From Linepithema humile (lineage: Eukaryota > Arthropoda > Insecta > Hymenoptera > Formicidae), in the NCBI RefSeq assembly GCF_040581485.1, contig NC_090133.1:4340001-4404000 (forward strand): a stretch of DNA of 64,000 nucleotides, read 5' to 3'. Both the position numbers and the translations under genes were made by a program. Every line of letters begins with the position of its first letter. Within the stretch, counting starts at the first letter, position 1. This document shows positions 27,303 to 41,624 of the stretch, in pieces. The notes below the pieces were generated by a model that did not search any database, had not been told where the DNA came from, and saw only the letters and a list, made by a program, of their open reading frames with translations.

Positions 27303-30300
27303 GTGTATATTGTACTGTCACACCGACGCACGAGAAGTACCAGCACGATCACGGCTGTTAAACCACGGCCAACTCGAGAGCGAAGCTGCCATGGTCGCGA
27401 TAATGCCGAGAATCTCCTTAATTAAAGAGTTTTTCGTGGAAACCGTTAAGCTTGTTTCCCTTGCGACGCGCATTTTTACTGGCATCTGTTGTTATACGCA
27501 TTATATCTCAAAATTAAATTTTTTAAAACAAGGTTAATATTCATGTCTAATTCATAAATAAGACTAGAACTTAATTATTTTTTTAATGATATAATTCATA
27601 TTTGCTTTAAATTATGTAATGGCTGATTCTGTCATGACCGTTCATGATGACTGATGACCGTTCATGATTCTATCAAAACAACTCTACTTGCAAACCTATT
27701 TAAAAATGGCTTGAAAATCTATTTAAAAAAACGCTAGAATCAAACGTCAAGTAGGCGTCATGGTCGATTGCGATGCGTACGCGACTTTTCACGGGCAATG
27801 ATTTCACCAAATCACAGCACGAAATCAGGAAGCGCCTCGTGCTTCCCCTCTCGTTTCGTCGCCGGCGCTTCCGGGGTGAGTTTTAAAAGCGGTAATTACT
27901 TCCGTCCGCTTTGTTCACCGCTTAATATCCGGGGTATTACAGGGCCTAGATCCAGGTGGTCACTACGAAAGTCGTCGCAAACTATTGTTTCCACCCCCCT
28001 TTGGATTATCGTGCCGTTTTGATTCCGCGCATCGCCAGGTGCAATGCCGACACGGTTGTGGATACTAAAGAACACGTACGCGCGTGCATGTTCGCGATGG
28101 AACTTCGGCGAACTTCACAGAAGATTGCAATCGACCCCATCGCATGTCACAATTGCAAAGGGCACGCAACAAGCAGCTTAAATAATTTGAACAAAAATTT
28201 ACACTTTATTTCCGTATAAATGTAATTTTATCTCGTATAGTTACATGCATTTTAATTGATATTTTGGGAACTTTTCAAATTAATATAAAGGGTAAGCAAA
28301 AATACACAAGAGAATTCTAAAGCTGAAGCATCGGTTGAAAGGCGCGCCGAGTATCGATTGCAACCTCTGTCTCGAAGGTAGAGGCCGAGATTCTGACCGA
28401 AGTCACCTTTGCAGACTTCAGAAACGAACTTGATATCGCGTGCATGGAAGCATAGGTCGCATAAGCCATGCACTCTTTTAACCGCACGAACCAGACAATT
28501 GATCGACCTTTACAATTACTTATTCAACATCAGTCAATGATACGGAATATCATCCAAATCCAAGAAAATTTTTATATCGACACAAATTTTTAATAACTCT
28601 GCGGAATTTTATGAATTATTGATTTAATGATCGCCATATAAATAAAAATTACAAAATTATACAATTTTTGGCAAAAATTATTAAATATTTTTCAATAAAA
28701 AAAGTATATTCGCGAGCTGCAAAGTAATATTAAAATTTTGATAAGCTGATTATTCATAAGTCATCATTTATATAAGCTATTCTCTTGCAATTACAAATTT
28801 CTTCCTTTTCTCCTTTTACATGTATAAAATATAAACTCTTATATAAATTTAATATTAGCTGTACATATCTTTAATCCAATCTTAAAACGGTGATTAATAA
28901 AATATTCAGATAAATCAAATTCCAAAGATCTTATATTTAATATTTCTATGTAAAAGATTGTATAATAATGCACAATTATCGTAATTCCATCAAACTTGAG
29001 AAAAGCTGTTGCTTAGTATTTTTAAAATTCTCACGAAACAAGATACGATCGAATATTTGTGCTACTAGCTAAGAATTAACTTGCCCGTACAATCTGGTAG
29101 CTGGCAGCCAGCGTTGGGTTGCGCTCGTAATCCGTCGGGCGTCGATAAATATTGCTCTTGGGAAAAAATAGTGGCAGTTGTGTGTACGTCGGTAGATAGG
29201 TACACGGTGAATACCCGCTATGAATATTCGCGCGGCGACCGCGAGCGCTCGCGCGCGATGGTAACAGTAGCTGTAACTTATCCGCTGAATAGAAGATGCA
29301 GTAAACGTTACATACGTCCGTAAAGTACGTGACGTTATTGCGCAAATAAATCGCCAGCACGAGCGTGCGAGTGAGCAAACCTCGCAGACGATATTTCCAG
29401 ATCGTAACCACGACTCGCGTCACTGCGAAGCCTAATTATATTGTATTTTACGTTTACACGTAAAATTAACGTTAATAGCCATTTCTGCTTGTTCAAGCCA
29501 TTTCGGTAGCGAATAACATGCTCTGCATGAAGTCAAAGTTATGTATTGTGTTTGCTGACTTTAATCATCCTCCCCATACTTCTTTAATTTTACATTCTTT
29601 TAAACATGTAAAATTGTCAAACACGATAAAGGGAAAATCCTTCGTATTGCGTTTCGAATAAAATATATATAAAAAGTAAACTGACACTATTTTATATTAA
29701 CGATAAAATAATAATTACATTGTGGAACGGGTATAAAATAGTTAATAAATGCGAGAATGTAAAATATAGTACAAGCGATTTTTCAATCTTTTTCTAGCGA
29801 CATTACCGTCGCTGCAAACCCAATGAAACGAGACCACTGTTGAGTACGTACACAGACAAGGGCTAGGTGGGATGAATGGGTGAAGGGGGTAGAACGGTGG
29901 TGGTTAGGGACGCTTTGAGCTTGCCGCGGCTTTGTGGATGCCCTTGTGGGTTCCGCGTCTGCGTTTAATATTGCCAAAGTGCTCAGGCAAAAACCGACTG
30001 AATTATGAATTACCTCAGGAACGAATCTCGCGACGTCATATACGTGGTTGTCCAGTTACAAATCACAGGTTTGTATCGGTCGTTTCGTAAGTAATTGCAC
30101 AACAGTTTTTCTGTTGTAAACAATGGAATAATGAGAAATATTTTAATATTCCTTTATGCGATATTATATATGTATCAGTTTTTCTTGTGTAAAAAAAAAG
30201 AGTAATTCTCAAATAAAATTTCCATTGAAAAATCTTCAAAATAATCTTCTATAAAAAAAATCACGGTTTGCATTGTGATACTCTTCTTCCCGCGGTGCGA

Positions 30301-31779
30301 TATACAATCTAAAACGCTTTGATCTAGGTGCCTGGCCCGACACACATTGCACATTCGCATATTCGAAAGAAGAGCACCATTTTTCATTCCCCAAGTGGAT
30401 GGTGTTATAGACACTACTCGACCATCGATAAATATCACTAGTAATACAACGTCTTTTTGCTGTATTTTCATATCTCTGTTCCGCTTCGAAAACGTCATTC
30501 GCGAATTATCAAACGTCACTCGAGAATAAAGACGGAGATCGGACCTACGCGTCGACTGCTCGCCGTCTGTTACTCCATAAATGTCGAGGAAAGTTAAAAG
30601 AGTCCGTCTAATGTTAGGAAGGATTCGGTTTAGTTCTGTCGAGGTAGAGGAAATGTCAAGACCTTTTCCTCTCTTCGATCGCTCGCATAACTCGCGCGGG
30701 TCGTCTCGGCCCACGTACGTAGTCTTCAACGTGCGCCCATCGATCGACGTGCGCGTTCTCTTAGCTTCAAGTTGACAGAACAGCATTTAATATCCGGCGA
30801 TGATAAATCAGCGTAGCGAATCGAGCCTTAAGCGAAATGTCCAAGAGACGATATGCGTCATATCCGAATGCGAAAGGCAATAATGGGAATAATTCTGCGA
30901 AATCTTTTCCGCGTATAAATATAATTTCTAAAGTAAGCTAAATTAAATTTTCTTTTAATTCTTATTTACAAAGTGTGCAAATAAGAATAAAAAAGCAACC
31001 AAAGCTTTTTCTTATTCCGCATATAAATTTCTTATTGAATAATCTAAATACCATTGGAAATTATAGTTTTAGCAACAATTTCTAAACCTTTACTTCAATA
31101 TTACAAGATTAAAACTCTTCATTAACATACAATTTTAATCACGCATTATATTTCTACAGATTTTATAATAAAACGACTTTTTCTATATACCACAATATAG
31201 CACAGTCAGAGATGTCAGTAATAATATTTCGTTTTGTTTAACAGTAACATTATCCATCCTTTTCACATGCAAGTTATATAAAATCGCACCACGTAGCGAT
31301 GTATAATGCCGCGCCGGTAGTGCAATCCGGTCGAACGCTATCTCTTTCATTCGCGCTCTCGTATCTACGCGTATGCACCTATCTGTCCACACAATCTCGC
31401 GCGAGTGCGTGCACGCTCTGCGTAGGCATCGGATAAAAAGAGGACGGAGGAACGAACGAGAGTGAAAGGAAGCGAACGGGCCACACGTCCATTTTTCACG
31501 GGCATATAAATGCGCGTTATTAATACGCTGGTATTGTGCGGCACAGAGAAGGTAATTAGTGGCCAGTTCATCAGTCACCCGGCCGGATCCTCCGACGGTT
31601 GAGGGAAAGAAGATCTTTCTTGGACCTAAGCGAAAGCGGCCTAAGTTCCCATCCTCCTACCAAGGTTGCAAGAAAGATTAGACGGCTAATGAAACCGCGG
31701 TTGGTACGGCGAGAACAGAACGAGCCTAGAACGGTGAACGGGAAAGAGAAGAGACGACGATGAGAATGAAGCAAAGCAA

Positions 31780-31796
31780 GGAGAGAGAGAGGCGAG

Positions 31797-31828
<32 letters not shown>
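31780..31828. repeat. (GA)n microsatellite
   Basis: GA dinucleotides are interrupted by GGCGAGG and GAAAG. It is a simple repeat. Confidence 0.9.
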
Positions 31829-34800
31829 TCACTCTTAGTCCCGATTAACGCGAGTTATATTTTGTGCCTTGATCGCCCGACGCTCGAAATTTTTAATTAG
31901 GCGTATCAGCGATCGATCTCTCGGATCGGAGAGAAGATGGCAAGATGAAGTATGGACTAGTTAAAGAAGTATATGTGAAGAAAAATTAAGGAAAGGATAA
32001 TAATAATTTTAATTAAGCTAACGGAAGTGAAAAGTTAGAAATGATATTGCCATCAGGAAAAATAGATTACAGTGCGATTAAATTTAGATAAATTAAGCTT
32101 AATTAAACACTACGATAAAGTTGACAAATTTCATTCTCCAAATGATCTTTCTTTAAGCTAGATTTTACTCTCACAAAAATTTACACCAAAGATTAATCGC
32201 AAAGTTATTCTTGAAAAGCAAAAAAATAATTGCACATTAAATTTATGAAAAAAATATTGTCTAAATTCATTAGCTTGAAATGTTTGATTTTTATCGGCGA
32301 TTTATCTCTCAGATTGAAAAAAAGATTGCAAGGTAAAATATAGGTAAGTTGGCATGATATAAATAATAGGTATAAAATAACAGATATAAATAATAATTTA
32401 AATTCTGATGGTTCTATGATTGATGGCCTACTAGATCTGGCGACATTTCGGATAAGCAAGGCGTCGCGATAAGCAACGTCGTCTCATCTCGATAAGCGAC
32501 ACGTATCTACCTGCGCGACGGAGATACTAATGGCAGTCGCGCTGGGAGCAGTTCTCATCAGTAACTACGGGAAGTCCAGGTCCAGGTCAACGTATTAGCT
32601 AATGTGTCGTCGCGATTACCGCACCTGGAGTTAGTTGGCTGTTCGCCGCCGCAATTGGCGACACGTCGCATCCGCACGCGTGTCGCCCGGTCGCGCACGC
32701 GTTGATACCCACATGCAACGTATTCGCCCCGAAGACAGGAAGCGTAGAGCGTTGATTGGCTGTCCGGAGGCGGTTGGAGCCGACTGCGTGACCTCTGACC
32801 CCACCCCCGTGGGGCGCGCGCACGTCTCCAACCCCAAGGAAGTAATTACCTTGCCACCCGCGCTCGATAACCGACGCTATCGGACGCTTCGTCCTGACGG
32901 CCGGCTGATGCGTCCGGGTCGCACGCGTGTATTCGCGAGCACGCGTACTCAACGATGCACACGAAAACCGAAACCGCTTCGGAACAATTAAAAATATTAC
33001 AGCAAACTGTGCTATAAACTACAAACCGATAAAACCACTGATCGAAGAATAAAATGATATAATAAGAAAAAATATTATTTGCAAAGAAAAAATTGCAACT
33101 ACAAACTAAACTTCAGTTTTAGATGATTTATTAATAGATAATTTGCAACATGATTCGAAATAGAAATCTACAAATTTATAATTTTATGCGATAGGGAATA
33201 TTAAAAAAAATTGGAATACACAAACGAAATAAATGTATTCTGATTTTTCAAAAATTTCCTGTATTACATGACATTAAAATTATAAATAAAATTCTATCTT
33301 GAACTCTGTTGCGAATTATAAGCTCAAGAATGCACTGAGCAGCACTGAATCTGATACGAAGTTTTGAAACTGTGTTACGTGTTGGAAAATTTAATTAGCT
33401 AGCTATAAATTATTTTCTCGGATATTAAATTAAGTTACAGTCTTCATTCAAGCACGATGCAAAGTTGCCTTTGCTAGTGCAATCCAACCTTCTTACGATC
33501 TCTAACGCACAAAATTAACGATGCTTCTACCTCGACAGAGATGAGATAATGGGATGGTGGCGAAACATCCTTTGATGTGTGTAAATAAATACGCGCTCGT
33601 TAATACGTAAATAATCGCGAGTCTCGTATAATCGATCCTTTCATCTCCGCGTTAACATTATTACAGCCTGCCAACGTTCACCTCGCGTAAGCTCTTCGTT
33701 ACTGAACATTGAGTAAACAGAAATTTACTCTGCAAGTGATATACTCCGAAAAACAAAAACTTAAGTCTGATTGTGAATTAAAAATGTAGATATTAAGAAG
33801 ATAATTAATATTCACGTTATTTTACACTTAGCCATCATTAATCAATTCATCCCTGCTAAATCTATTCTTTTATACATTTTGTTACAAATAATTTATATAA
33901 AAATTATATAAAATTTGCACAACAATTTATATTACATATAATTATATATTATATAAATTATATGTGTAAACATTACATAATTTATATAAATAAGAAATTC
34001 TTTAATTAATATTAACAATTAAATATAATTAGCGTTATTAGCGTTATAGGCGACATCAGTTAATTAATTAAACATAATTATATAAATAATATTGCATCGA
34101 ATATATAATATATTGTATTATACATGAGATCCTATTTTCGATTCACTTATAATCATTATGTACCACATATATTTTCGATTATTTGAGCAAAACAAGGAGC
34201 CTGAGTCTGAGTAACGGGGGCGGTTTTGGCCGACGCAAGATTTTGTCGACGAGAAGTGACGGGGGGTAGTTTCCGCGGCGCAAAGTGCAAGAAGAGAATC
34301 GCGCATAAGGTCATGCCGTGGGGTTACGCCAGGCAGACTCCTATTGGCAGGCCAATGCCAAGCAAGGATCGCGATTGGTGGAAGGTCGGGGGTCGCCTCA
34401 CCTACCCCCAATCCAACGTGACCTCCCACGCGAACTCGCGAGGTAGTAACCGCCACCCTTCCCCGGATTTGGTGGGTTGCGCTGCCTCGCGCATTCCAGC
34501 ACATTCGTGCAAAAATCCGGTCGAACGCGAGGGAAATTGTTCTGCTCGTTGCATCTGATAACGAAGAAATTAACTGCGGCCTGTTCAGAAGGAAACAAAC
34601 GCACTGTGTATTTTTTCCACGCGGTACTAAATCATTCGCAGAAGTATCGTTTTTAAAACGAAAGATAAAGAGATCAAACATAATTCAATGACAATCTTAA
34701 AACATTAGTTTTCTTATATGTAAGTTCATATTCAGCACAAGAGCTTCAAACGTTATAACATAAATTTCAGATTTTAATTTTCAACTTTTGACTCTCAACT

Positions 34801-37800
34801 TCCATATTTCAATTCTTGATTAAAATTTGTGTCACTTCAAGAATTAAGAAAATTAACAGGAAATGAAAACATAACTAAACTATTTATTATATTGTTCGTC
34901 TTGTTTCTAACTCGCCACTTTAATAATCTGCACGAGAAAAAAATGATAATATCCTTGCTATCACGATACAGTCGCGCATATACAAGACAGGAAAGGTAGG
35001 AAAGAAGGATAAACTAAAACGAGCGTAAAGTCACAACGGCATTCATCAGGCGTAGAACAACCGGCAAACCGTGGCAATTAACTTCCATCGCGAGGGCTTT
35101 TTTATCATGCCACAGTATTATTAGACAAGCGGTCAACCCTCGGTGAAACGCGAGGGTGAAAATGTCGCGGCGCGCAGATGCGGTAATCCAAATTTAGTGC
35201 GATATAAATACACAGCAGATTAGAGTGACTTCTCTATTTTTTTATTGTCTCCATGATCCATGACGCGATGTATAACGAGGCAGAAAAAAAGTTACGACCG
35301 AAACGAGGCGCATAAATCATCACGTTATATTTCTATTATGATAAACGATTAAGATATAATATACACAAAAAAGATGGATTTTATCGGCACAATTTTTTAA
35401 ACTTGAAGTTAAAAATTTGCTACACAAATATTTACTACTTGAAAAGTTTTATTTGATTGCAAAATTTAGAGTCTAATGTAATCAAATTATCATCATCAAG
35501 ACCTAATAAACTCACAATATTTGATAAAATCATCTTTTTAATATTATAAATCCGTTTAACATGTTATAAAAATTAATATAACAAGAATAAATAAAAAAAG
35601 AAATTGACAGAAATATTAGGATATATAATATACATATGATTTATCATATCTGCATCAAACCTGAAAAAAAATTATTAAAAAATATTGTCTTTGCTCATTA
35701 TGATATATTAAATGAATATTGTATAATTACAATATCAAATAAATTTTTCATTAGCGTATACAATAACCGACGCCCTTCGTGGGCGTGAGATATTCGAGCT
35801 GCATAATTAAATCTGAAACATGGGGGCTAATTACAATGGCCCTTCGCAAATACGTCGCTCATTACGATTTAGTAATTGTTCCGACGCGTAATAACGCCAG
35901 TATCTGTATTGTATTATTGTTCGGTAGGGTGTTATTGCCTGAAACGTGTATAACGTAATTACTCTAACGCAATTAGGAGCATCGCACGTTGGTCTGTTTC
36001 TTGTCTCTGGAAACGGGCCGCTCTCTCGACACAGATTAAATTAACGAATATTATGGAATACGCATCAAACCAAAAATCGATATCGCTCTCAACAGCAAAT
36101 ATTAAATTGTACGCTCAATAATAATTGATAAATAATTAAATTAACATGTAGACAACCTTTTAATACCAAAAAAAAAATCAGAACTCTGTCAATATCAAAA
36201 ATTCTAAAAATGAGATGTTAATTTTATGAAAATATCTATAGATCTTTTTTTCAGAAAATGTTAAAATACAATATATAATTTAAAGCGAAAAATATATATA
36301 AAATATAAATATATGATATTTATTCATAAATACACATATATAATATTGTTCTCCTTTACTGCATGAACATTACAAAATGTATTTTTACACTTCCCTGTAA
36401 AAATAAAATAGATTAATTAATTATATTCAATATTAAAACAAAAGAGGCACATCTGAAGATTGATCCAAATAGACCCAATTTCTAAAGATCTGAAAATAAG
36501 TTACAATTGTTAATATAAACAACATTTCCTATTTATTACACAAGAAATAAAAAGCAAATGATACATTTTAGAAATTCTCAATGTCCATCAAAGCAGGAAT
36601 GCGTGTACATATAGAAGTTTCAATTTAAGTTCCGAGATCAACACATCATCACAATAAAAACAAAAAATTATAGCAAAATTTAATACATTTTAAAATGTAA
36701 TTAAAATATATTTTAAGATGTTTGATCTCGCAAATTAAAATTGCAAATTATACAACAGTCACAATCAAATAAGAAAAAGTCTGTAAATGAGGATAAGCAA
36801 TTTAGCAACGATTTCGATTATAGGTCAAAAGTATATACAATTTTATGTAAGTATAATAAAAACGTTCTTGCATTATGTTCCTATTGCCACAGTCATGTTT
36901 CAAGCGTAGGATATTTTACATGCTATAAGGATATATTTTCGGATAAGGTATTAGATGACGATTATTTGAGTATTCTTTTCGGTTTTAAGGTTTCTGGCTA
37001 GGATCTCTTCATGCTCAGGCGATTCACAGCTGCCAGACCGCAAGACTGATACGAGAACACCATCGTTTCCGCTACTGCCAAAACGCAGCCCTTCATAAAA
37101 CGTCGGAAGGCGCACGTGCGCACGGAAAGAAACCGCAAAGTAAAAGTAAAATTGCGTATATTAACTTCTACATGGAGGAAACACATTGATCGATTTCGTA
37201 TATTTCGTAAATATCTGCAAAGTCGCGTGCTCTGTCCAAGCTATAGAGGCTAAAATAAGAAGAATAATATAACGGATTTTATAATATTTAGATGCCAATT
37301 ATTTTGCGATAAACAATTAAAATTTATAGAATTTTAGCTAGACATTCAGTTAAATATCATAGACAATGTTATATCAATAAATAAAGAATTATATATCGTC
37401 GAGTGTAAAAATTTTACCAAATTTTTACGATTACGTAAATTTCGAACAAACAAGAAGATAAACAACAGTTGGATACAACACGTGGATGCCGCGCGCGCGT
37501 TTTCGATCGTCAGTTTATACAGAAGCTTCTTACTAATAGGTAACGAACAACGGAGCCGTTCGCAAGTCAATCCAATTGGACAGACTCAAAAGCGAACAGC
37601 GACGGGCAAACACGGGCGATCGGTTATCGAAGCGATTAAACGTATATATCGTGGTGTCCGTCTATCTATCCCGACCGTGCAAATATGCGCGAGCAAACTC
37701 GGAAACCGCGCTTCCAACAAGGAAACACCGACTACGTCGACGTGGCCCGCGCAGCGAGCGTTCGTATGCACAACCGGCACCGTCGTGCTCTCGTGGGAAA

Positions 37801-39490
37801 TGCCGTCGATTATATTTGCGTCATGGCAAGCGCCATGGACACGGAAGGTATGCCAGAATTGCCGGACGAATAGGGATGGCGGGTCCGTCATCCTCCTGCC
37901 GAACCTGTTGTTTGCACCGGCACTCTAATTAATTATCCGCCGTCTCCGATAATGTAACACTCAGCGCGAAGCGCGTTCCCTCTCTACGTATATCCGAGAT
38001 TACGACCGTGCCGACTAAAGACAGCAAAAAATTTTATACACGCGACTGTAACTTGTGAAACGAGCGAAAAAAATTTTCGCGATTCTGTAATAACAGAAAT
38101 TTTTATTTTAGCTAACAATTTTAGAGTTAAATGTATTAATATATTGGCAATTTGCAGAAATTTATTGAAGGATAACATTAATTAGTTTAAAGTATTAATA
38201 TATAATAATAAATTGTTTATTATCAATGTAAAATCAAATCTTAGTATCGGGTTTTATGTGGAATCAATTTTTCTTTGAATAAAGAATTTAATAAAATTTC
38301 TATTTCTTAAAACGTTTAACATTGAGGAAAAATAATAACAGATTTCAAGTATAGAAAGTGTAATTCAGTAGCAAAAGTAGATATTCATGATAATAATTCT
38401 GTTTTAAATTCGCAAATTTATTTAATTGCAAAGATAAAAAATTTGCACGTGTAGGCAAATATTAATTCCTATCTCAAAATAATAATTTTTCGATAAAAGT
38501 TTATTAATAATTAAATTACTCTCATATCTCTATCGAATAATGTATTATTAAAATAATATTTAATAATGATAAAATCTTATAGCGAACTAAAACTGAATTT
38601 ATTGCAATTAATACAAGACAGAACCTATTCGGCGTTTTTCGACGTTCTTACAAGCCAACGACGGAACATGTAAAAGGAACGCATGAAAGTTATATATTGA
38701 CGCTCACCCACCGATAGACAAATATTCGTCGAGCACCACTCAACAACTTGCGGAGCTAATAAAAGGAGTCGCACTGTTCTATTATCAACGATAAGAGTTT
38801 GAAGTTTGGTAACCGCTTGTGTGTAAATGGGCACGTGACCATACTATACAAGTCTTTTTTTAATACAATAATACCCAAAATTCATGCAATTTTATGCACA
38901 TGATAAAGTTCATAGCAAAAATTTGCAAAATTATGCAATAATTATTAAACAATATAAATACAATAATATCATTATTTATCATATCATAGTAATTTTAAAT
39001 ATTATATATGTTTATTAATAGAATATAAAAATTGGAATGTTGTTTTTATTTAGCTAACAATATTTTTACGAATCATTTACTTTTATATGTATCGTATAGT
39101 CTATTTCAATCAATCGATTTGTTGTTAACTAAATTGATTTTAAACCTACAATGACTATTGATGTGTTCACACTCGAGTTTACTCGGGTATGACTAAAGAA
39201 TCATGAAACACGGATGAAGCGTAGGTTTGAAGTACACACTCAGTAACGTAGAAGGCTAATAGAAGAAGTCACGCGGTGCTATTGTTAATGCTGCAGATGG
39301 TTAAAACAATTCATCTATACCTATCGCCCTATACTCGTTGTTCATTGCAAGTGCGCGAAGCCACTTAACGCACTTTTGCATGTCAATCAATTTTAGTGTA
39401 AATTACCAGCCAGTGTAATTGGTTCATTTTTTGAGAAAAAGAAATTTTACAAAAAATTTTGCATAACATGCAGTATGCATATGAAAGCAA

Positions 39491-40007
39491 GGTAATTATT
39501 TAGAATAGCTGCCTTACCTCCAATTTTAATAAAAATAGACTCATTCGATGCATTTTGGTCTAAAACGAAAGAGTCTGGCAGAAAAAAACGTCGCTCTGCC
39601 CTGCGAAGCGAGATATTAATTGTTAAAGTTTATGACTTTTCAGGTTACGAAACCTGAAATTCCGCTAACGCGTAAAATTTCAAACAAAGCGAGGTTCAAC
39701 ATGGGTTTACGAGTTTCTACACAAAGCGAGGTTTAATGCAAATCCAATGTTCAAATTTAGCGCAGAGTAACACTAAGTTATTACTACGCATGCGCGCGTG
39801 ACTGCAGCGCATGCCCATGTTGCTACACTCAGTCGGAATGACGGGTTTCGTAACCTGAAAAGTCGTGAACTTTAACAATTAATATCTCGCTTCGCAGGGC
39901 AGAGCGACGTTTTTTTCTGCCAGACTCTTTCGTTTTAGACCAAAACGCGTCGAATGAGTCTATTTTTATCAAAATCGAAGGTGAGGCAGCTATTCTAAAT
40001 AATTACC
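39491..40007. mobile_element. Fold-back element with about 164-bp terminal inverted repeats
   Basis: The left arm 39491-39655, starting GGTAATTATTTAGAATAG, is closely matched by the reverse complement of 39844-40007. The 190-bp centre has no recognised coding sequence. It looks like a non-autonomous DNA element. The right end is followed by a second copy of the terminal 50 bases, so the target-site duplication cannot be read. Confidence 0.8.
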
Positions 40008-40057
40008 GTCTATTTTTATCAAAATCGAAGGTGAGGCAGCTATTCTAAATAATTACC
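39958..40057 (+). repeat. 50-bp tandem duplication at the end of a fold-back element
   Basis: The 50 bases at 39958-40007 are repeated without change at 40008-40057. The duplicated segment is the outermost 50 bases of the right arm of the preceding fold-back element, including its terminus. Confidence 0.95.
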
Positions 40058-40375
40058 GTAGATCAGTGATGCAAACTCGAGCCGGCCAGCACCAGGGCTC
40101 CGTGGTAGAGGAAGCATGCACACAAGCGAGAATCGCTTACGTCCTCAAAGTAAAAAGAAACAGGAGGGAGCGTTTGGTCTTAAAAGTGCGGACGGAAGTG
40201 ACTATATAAAGTGGTCGCTCAAGATGGCCGCTCAAGGGCGTCAATATTGAATGACTTGTTATGTTTAATTAGAAAATAATGTACAATTAAAAGAAAATAA
40301 CTATAATATGCAACAATAATACCAAATTTTAATGGCGTTTTTCATTGGGATTGCAGTATTTCCATAAGAGCAATG

Positions 40376-40641
40376 TTAAAATCTAAAATCTAAATTTATA
40401 TTGAATCCTTCGTCCTTACAAAAATTTATCCATGCATTTCTTTGATCCGGATTTTTCGGAAACCTGTTTGTGAGTAAAAATTATTTAGTAATTATTGTGA
40501 ATCTACAATTTCACAATACTATACATATGATTATAATCTCCAAAATAAAAATCTCATTATTGTTGATAATACTAACCGATAAAACGTTATTCCATGATTT
40601 CGAGCTGCTGCTGTTATGCCACAAGCTCTACAGTATACCAT
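40376..40641 (-). pseudogene. THAP-domain exons 1-2, left arm copy
   Basis: Exon 1 spans 40641-40577 from an ATG and reads MVYCRACG then HGITFYR. After a 113-bp intron with GT and AG ends (40576-40464), exon 2 (40463-40376) gives FPKNPDQRNAWINFC and ends at a stop. The C-x2-C pair, the F-Y-R-F-P motif and the following W fit the N-terminal half of a THAP zinc-binding DNA-binding domain, found in P-element-like transposases and host THAP proteins. The second C-x2-H pair of the domain is not visible, so a later exon was lost or not recognised. This copy lacks the internal stop of its partner. Confidence 0.7.
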
Positions 40642-41057
40642 TTTGATTTATTTCTATACACTGTTGCATAAAAGACTATACACTGCATATTAATGCGTAC
40701 GGCGTACGGTATGCCGCTTGCCGCTATGCTCGAGCATTCCCTCTCACTTTCAAAAAGTGGTCGCTCAAGATGGCTGCCATGACGTACATCCGTCCGCGAA
40801 TTTGCCTAGTCCTGCTAGTATATGCTCTCTCCTGTATCTTTTTACTCAATGCTTACGTCACACGTACGAGTGACGTAAGCGATTCTCGCTTGTGTGCATG
40901 TTTCCCCTACCACGGAGCCCTGGTGCTGGCCGGCTCGAGTTTGCATCACTGGTGAGAGGGAATGCTCGAGCATAGCGGCAAGCGGCATACCGTACGCCGT
41001 ACGCATTAATATGCAGTGTATAGTCTTTTATGCAACAGTGTATAGAAATAAATCAAA

Positions 41058-41323
41058 ATGGTATACTGTAGAGCTTGTGGCATAACAGCAGCAGCTCGAA
41101 ATCATGGAATAACGTTTTATCGGTTAGTATTATCAACAATAATGAGATTTTTATTTTGGAGGTTATAATCATATGTATAGTATTGTAAAATTGTAGATTC
41201 ACAATAATTACTAAATAATTTTCACTCACAAACAGGTTTCCGAAAAATCCGGATTAAAGAAATGCATGGATAAATTTTTGTAAGGACAAAGGATTCAATA
41301 TAAATTTAGATTTTAGATTTTAA
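41058..41323 (+). pseudogene. THAP-domain exons 1-2, right arm copy, with premature stop
   Basis: This is the mirror copy of the left-arm THAP exons. Exon 1 is 41058-41122 and a GT...AG intron runs to 41235. Exon 2 starts at 41236 with FPKNPD and then hits TAA at 41255-41257, where the other copy has CAA. It is therefore a broken paralogue. Domain assignment rests on the C-x2-C pair and the FYR-FP junction motif. The two copies diverge only slightly by eye. Confidence 0.7.
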
Positions 41324-41505
41324 CATTGCTCTTATGAAAATACTGCACGAGTGCAATCCCAATGAAAAACGCCATTAAAATTTGGTATTATTGTTGCATA
41401 TTATAGTTATTTTCTTTTAATTGTACATTATTTCCTAATTAAACATAACAAGTCATTCAATATTGGCGCCCTTGAGCGGCCATCTTGAGCGACCACTTTA
41501 TATAG

Positions 41506-41624
41506 GCTGAGTTCCACTTGGTGATCGCAACGCTCGTGAACATTATCTGTCTTTCTTTAACTTTCGATGAAAAACAAAGATAAAATGATTCCACAAGCGT
41601 TGCGATCGCCAAGTGGAACGTACC
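41506..41624. mobile_element. 119-bp palindromic MITE with 5-bp target duplication
   Basis: The termini contain GTTCCACTTGGTGATCGCAA and its near reverse complement. The element is flanked by TATAG at 41501-41505 and 41625-41629. The corresponding place in the left arm of the surrounding inverted pair (near 40204) has a single TATAG-equivalent and no insert, so both the insertion and its target duplication can be seen directly. Confidence 0.9.

Larger units (their letters stand above)
25202..39490. other. Non-coding DNA
   Basis: No gene can be supported. CpG-rich blocks occur near 25430-25920, 27010-27120, 27750-28100, 29090-29420, 29790-29970, 30500-30860, 31290-31780, 32440-32990, 34190-34560 and 37480-37980, and the rest is AT-rich. 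The longest open frames are 203 codons at 30175-30786 minus, 187 codons at 34118-34681 minus and 148 codons at 37482-37928 plus. They have no recognisable domains, no clean ATG context and competing frames on the other strand, so I left them uncalled. Confidence 0.55.

Noticed and set aside
30175..30786. 203-codon open frame on the minus strand
   Set aside because: It has no recognisable domain, low-complexity tails and no supporting splice or promoter signals. A shorter frame overlaps on the other strand. It is probably chance in a mixed-composition region.
34118..34681. 187-codon open frame on the minus strand
   Set aside because: It shows no family resemblance and overlaps other long frames in a CpG-rich block.
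37482..37928. Three overlapping long frames on both strands
   Set aside because: Openness in several frames at once is typical of CpG-rich non-coding DNA. No domain was seen.
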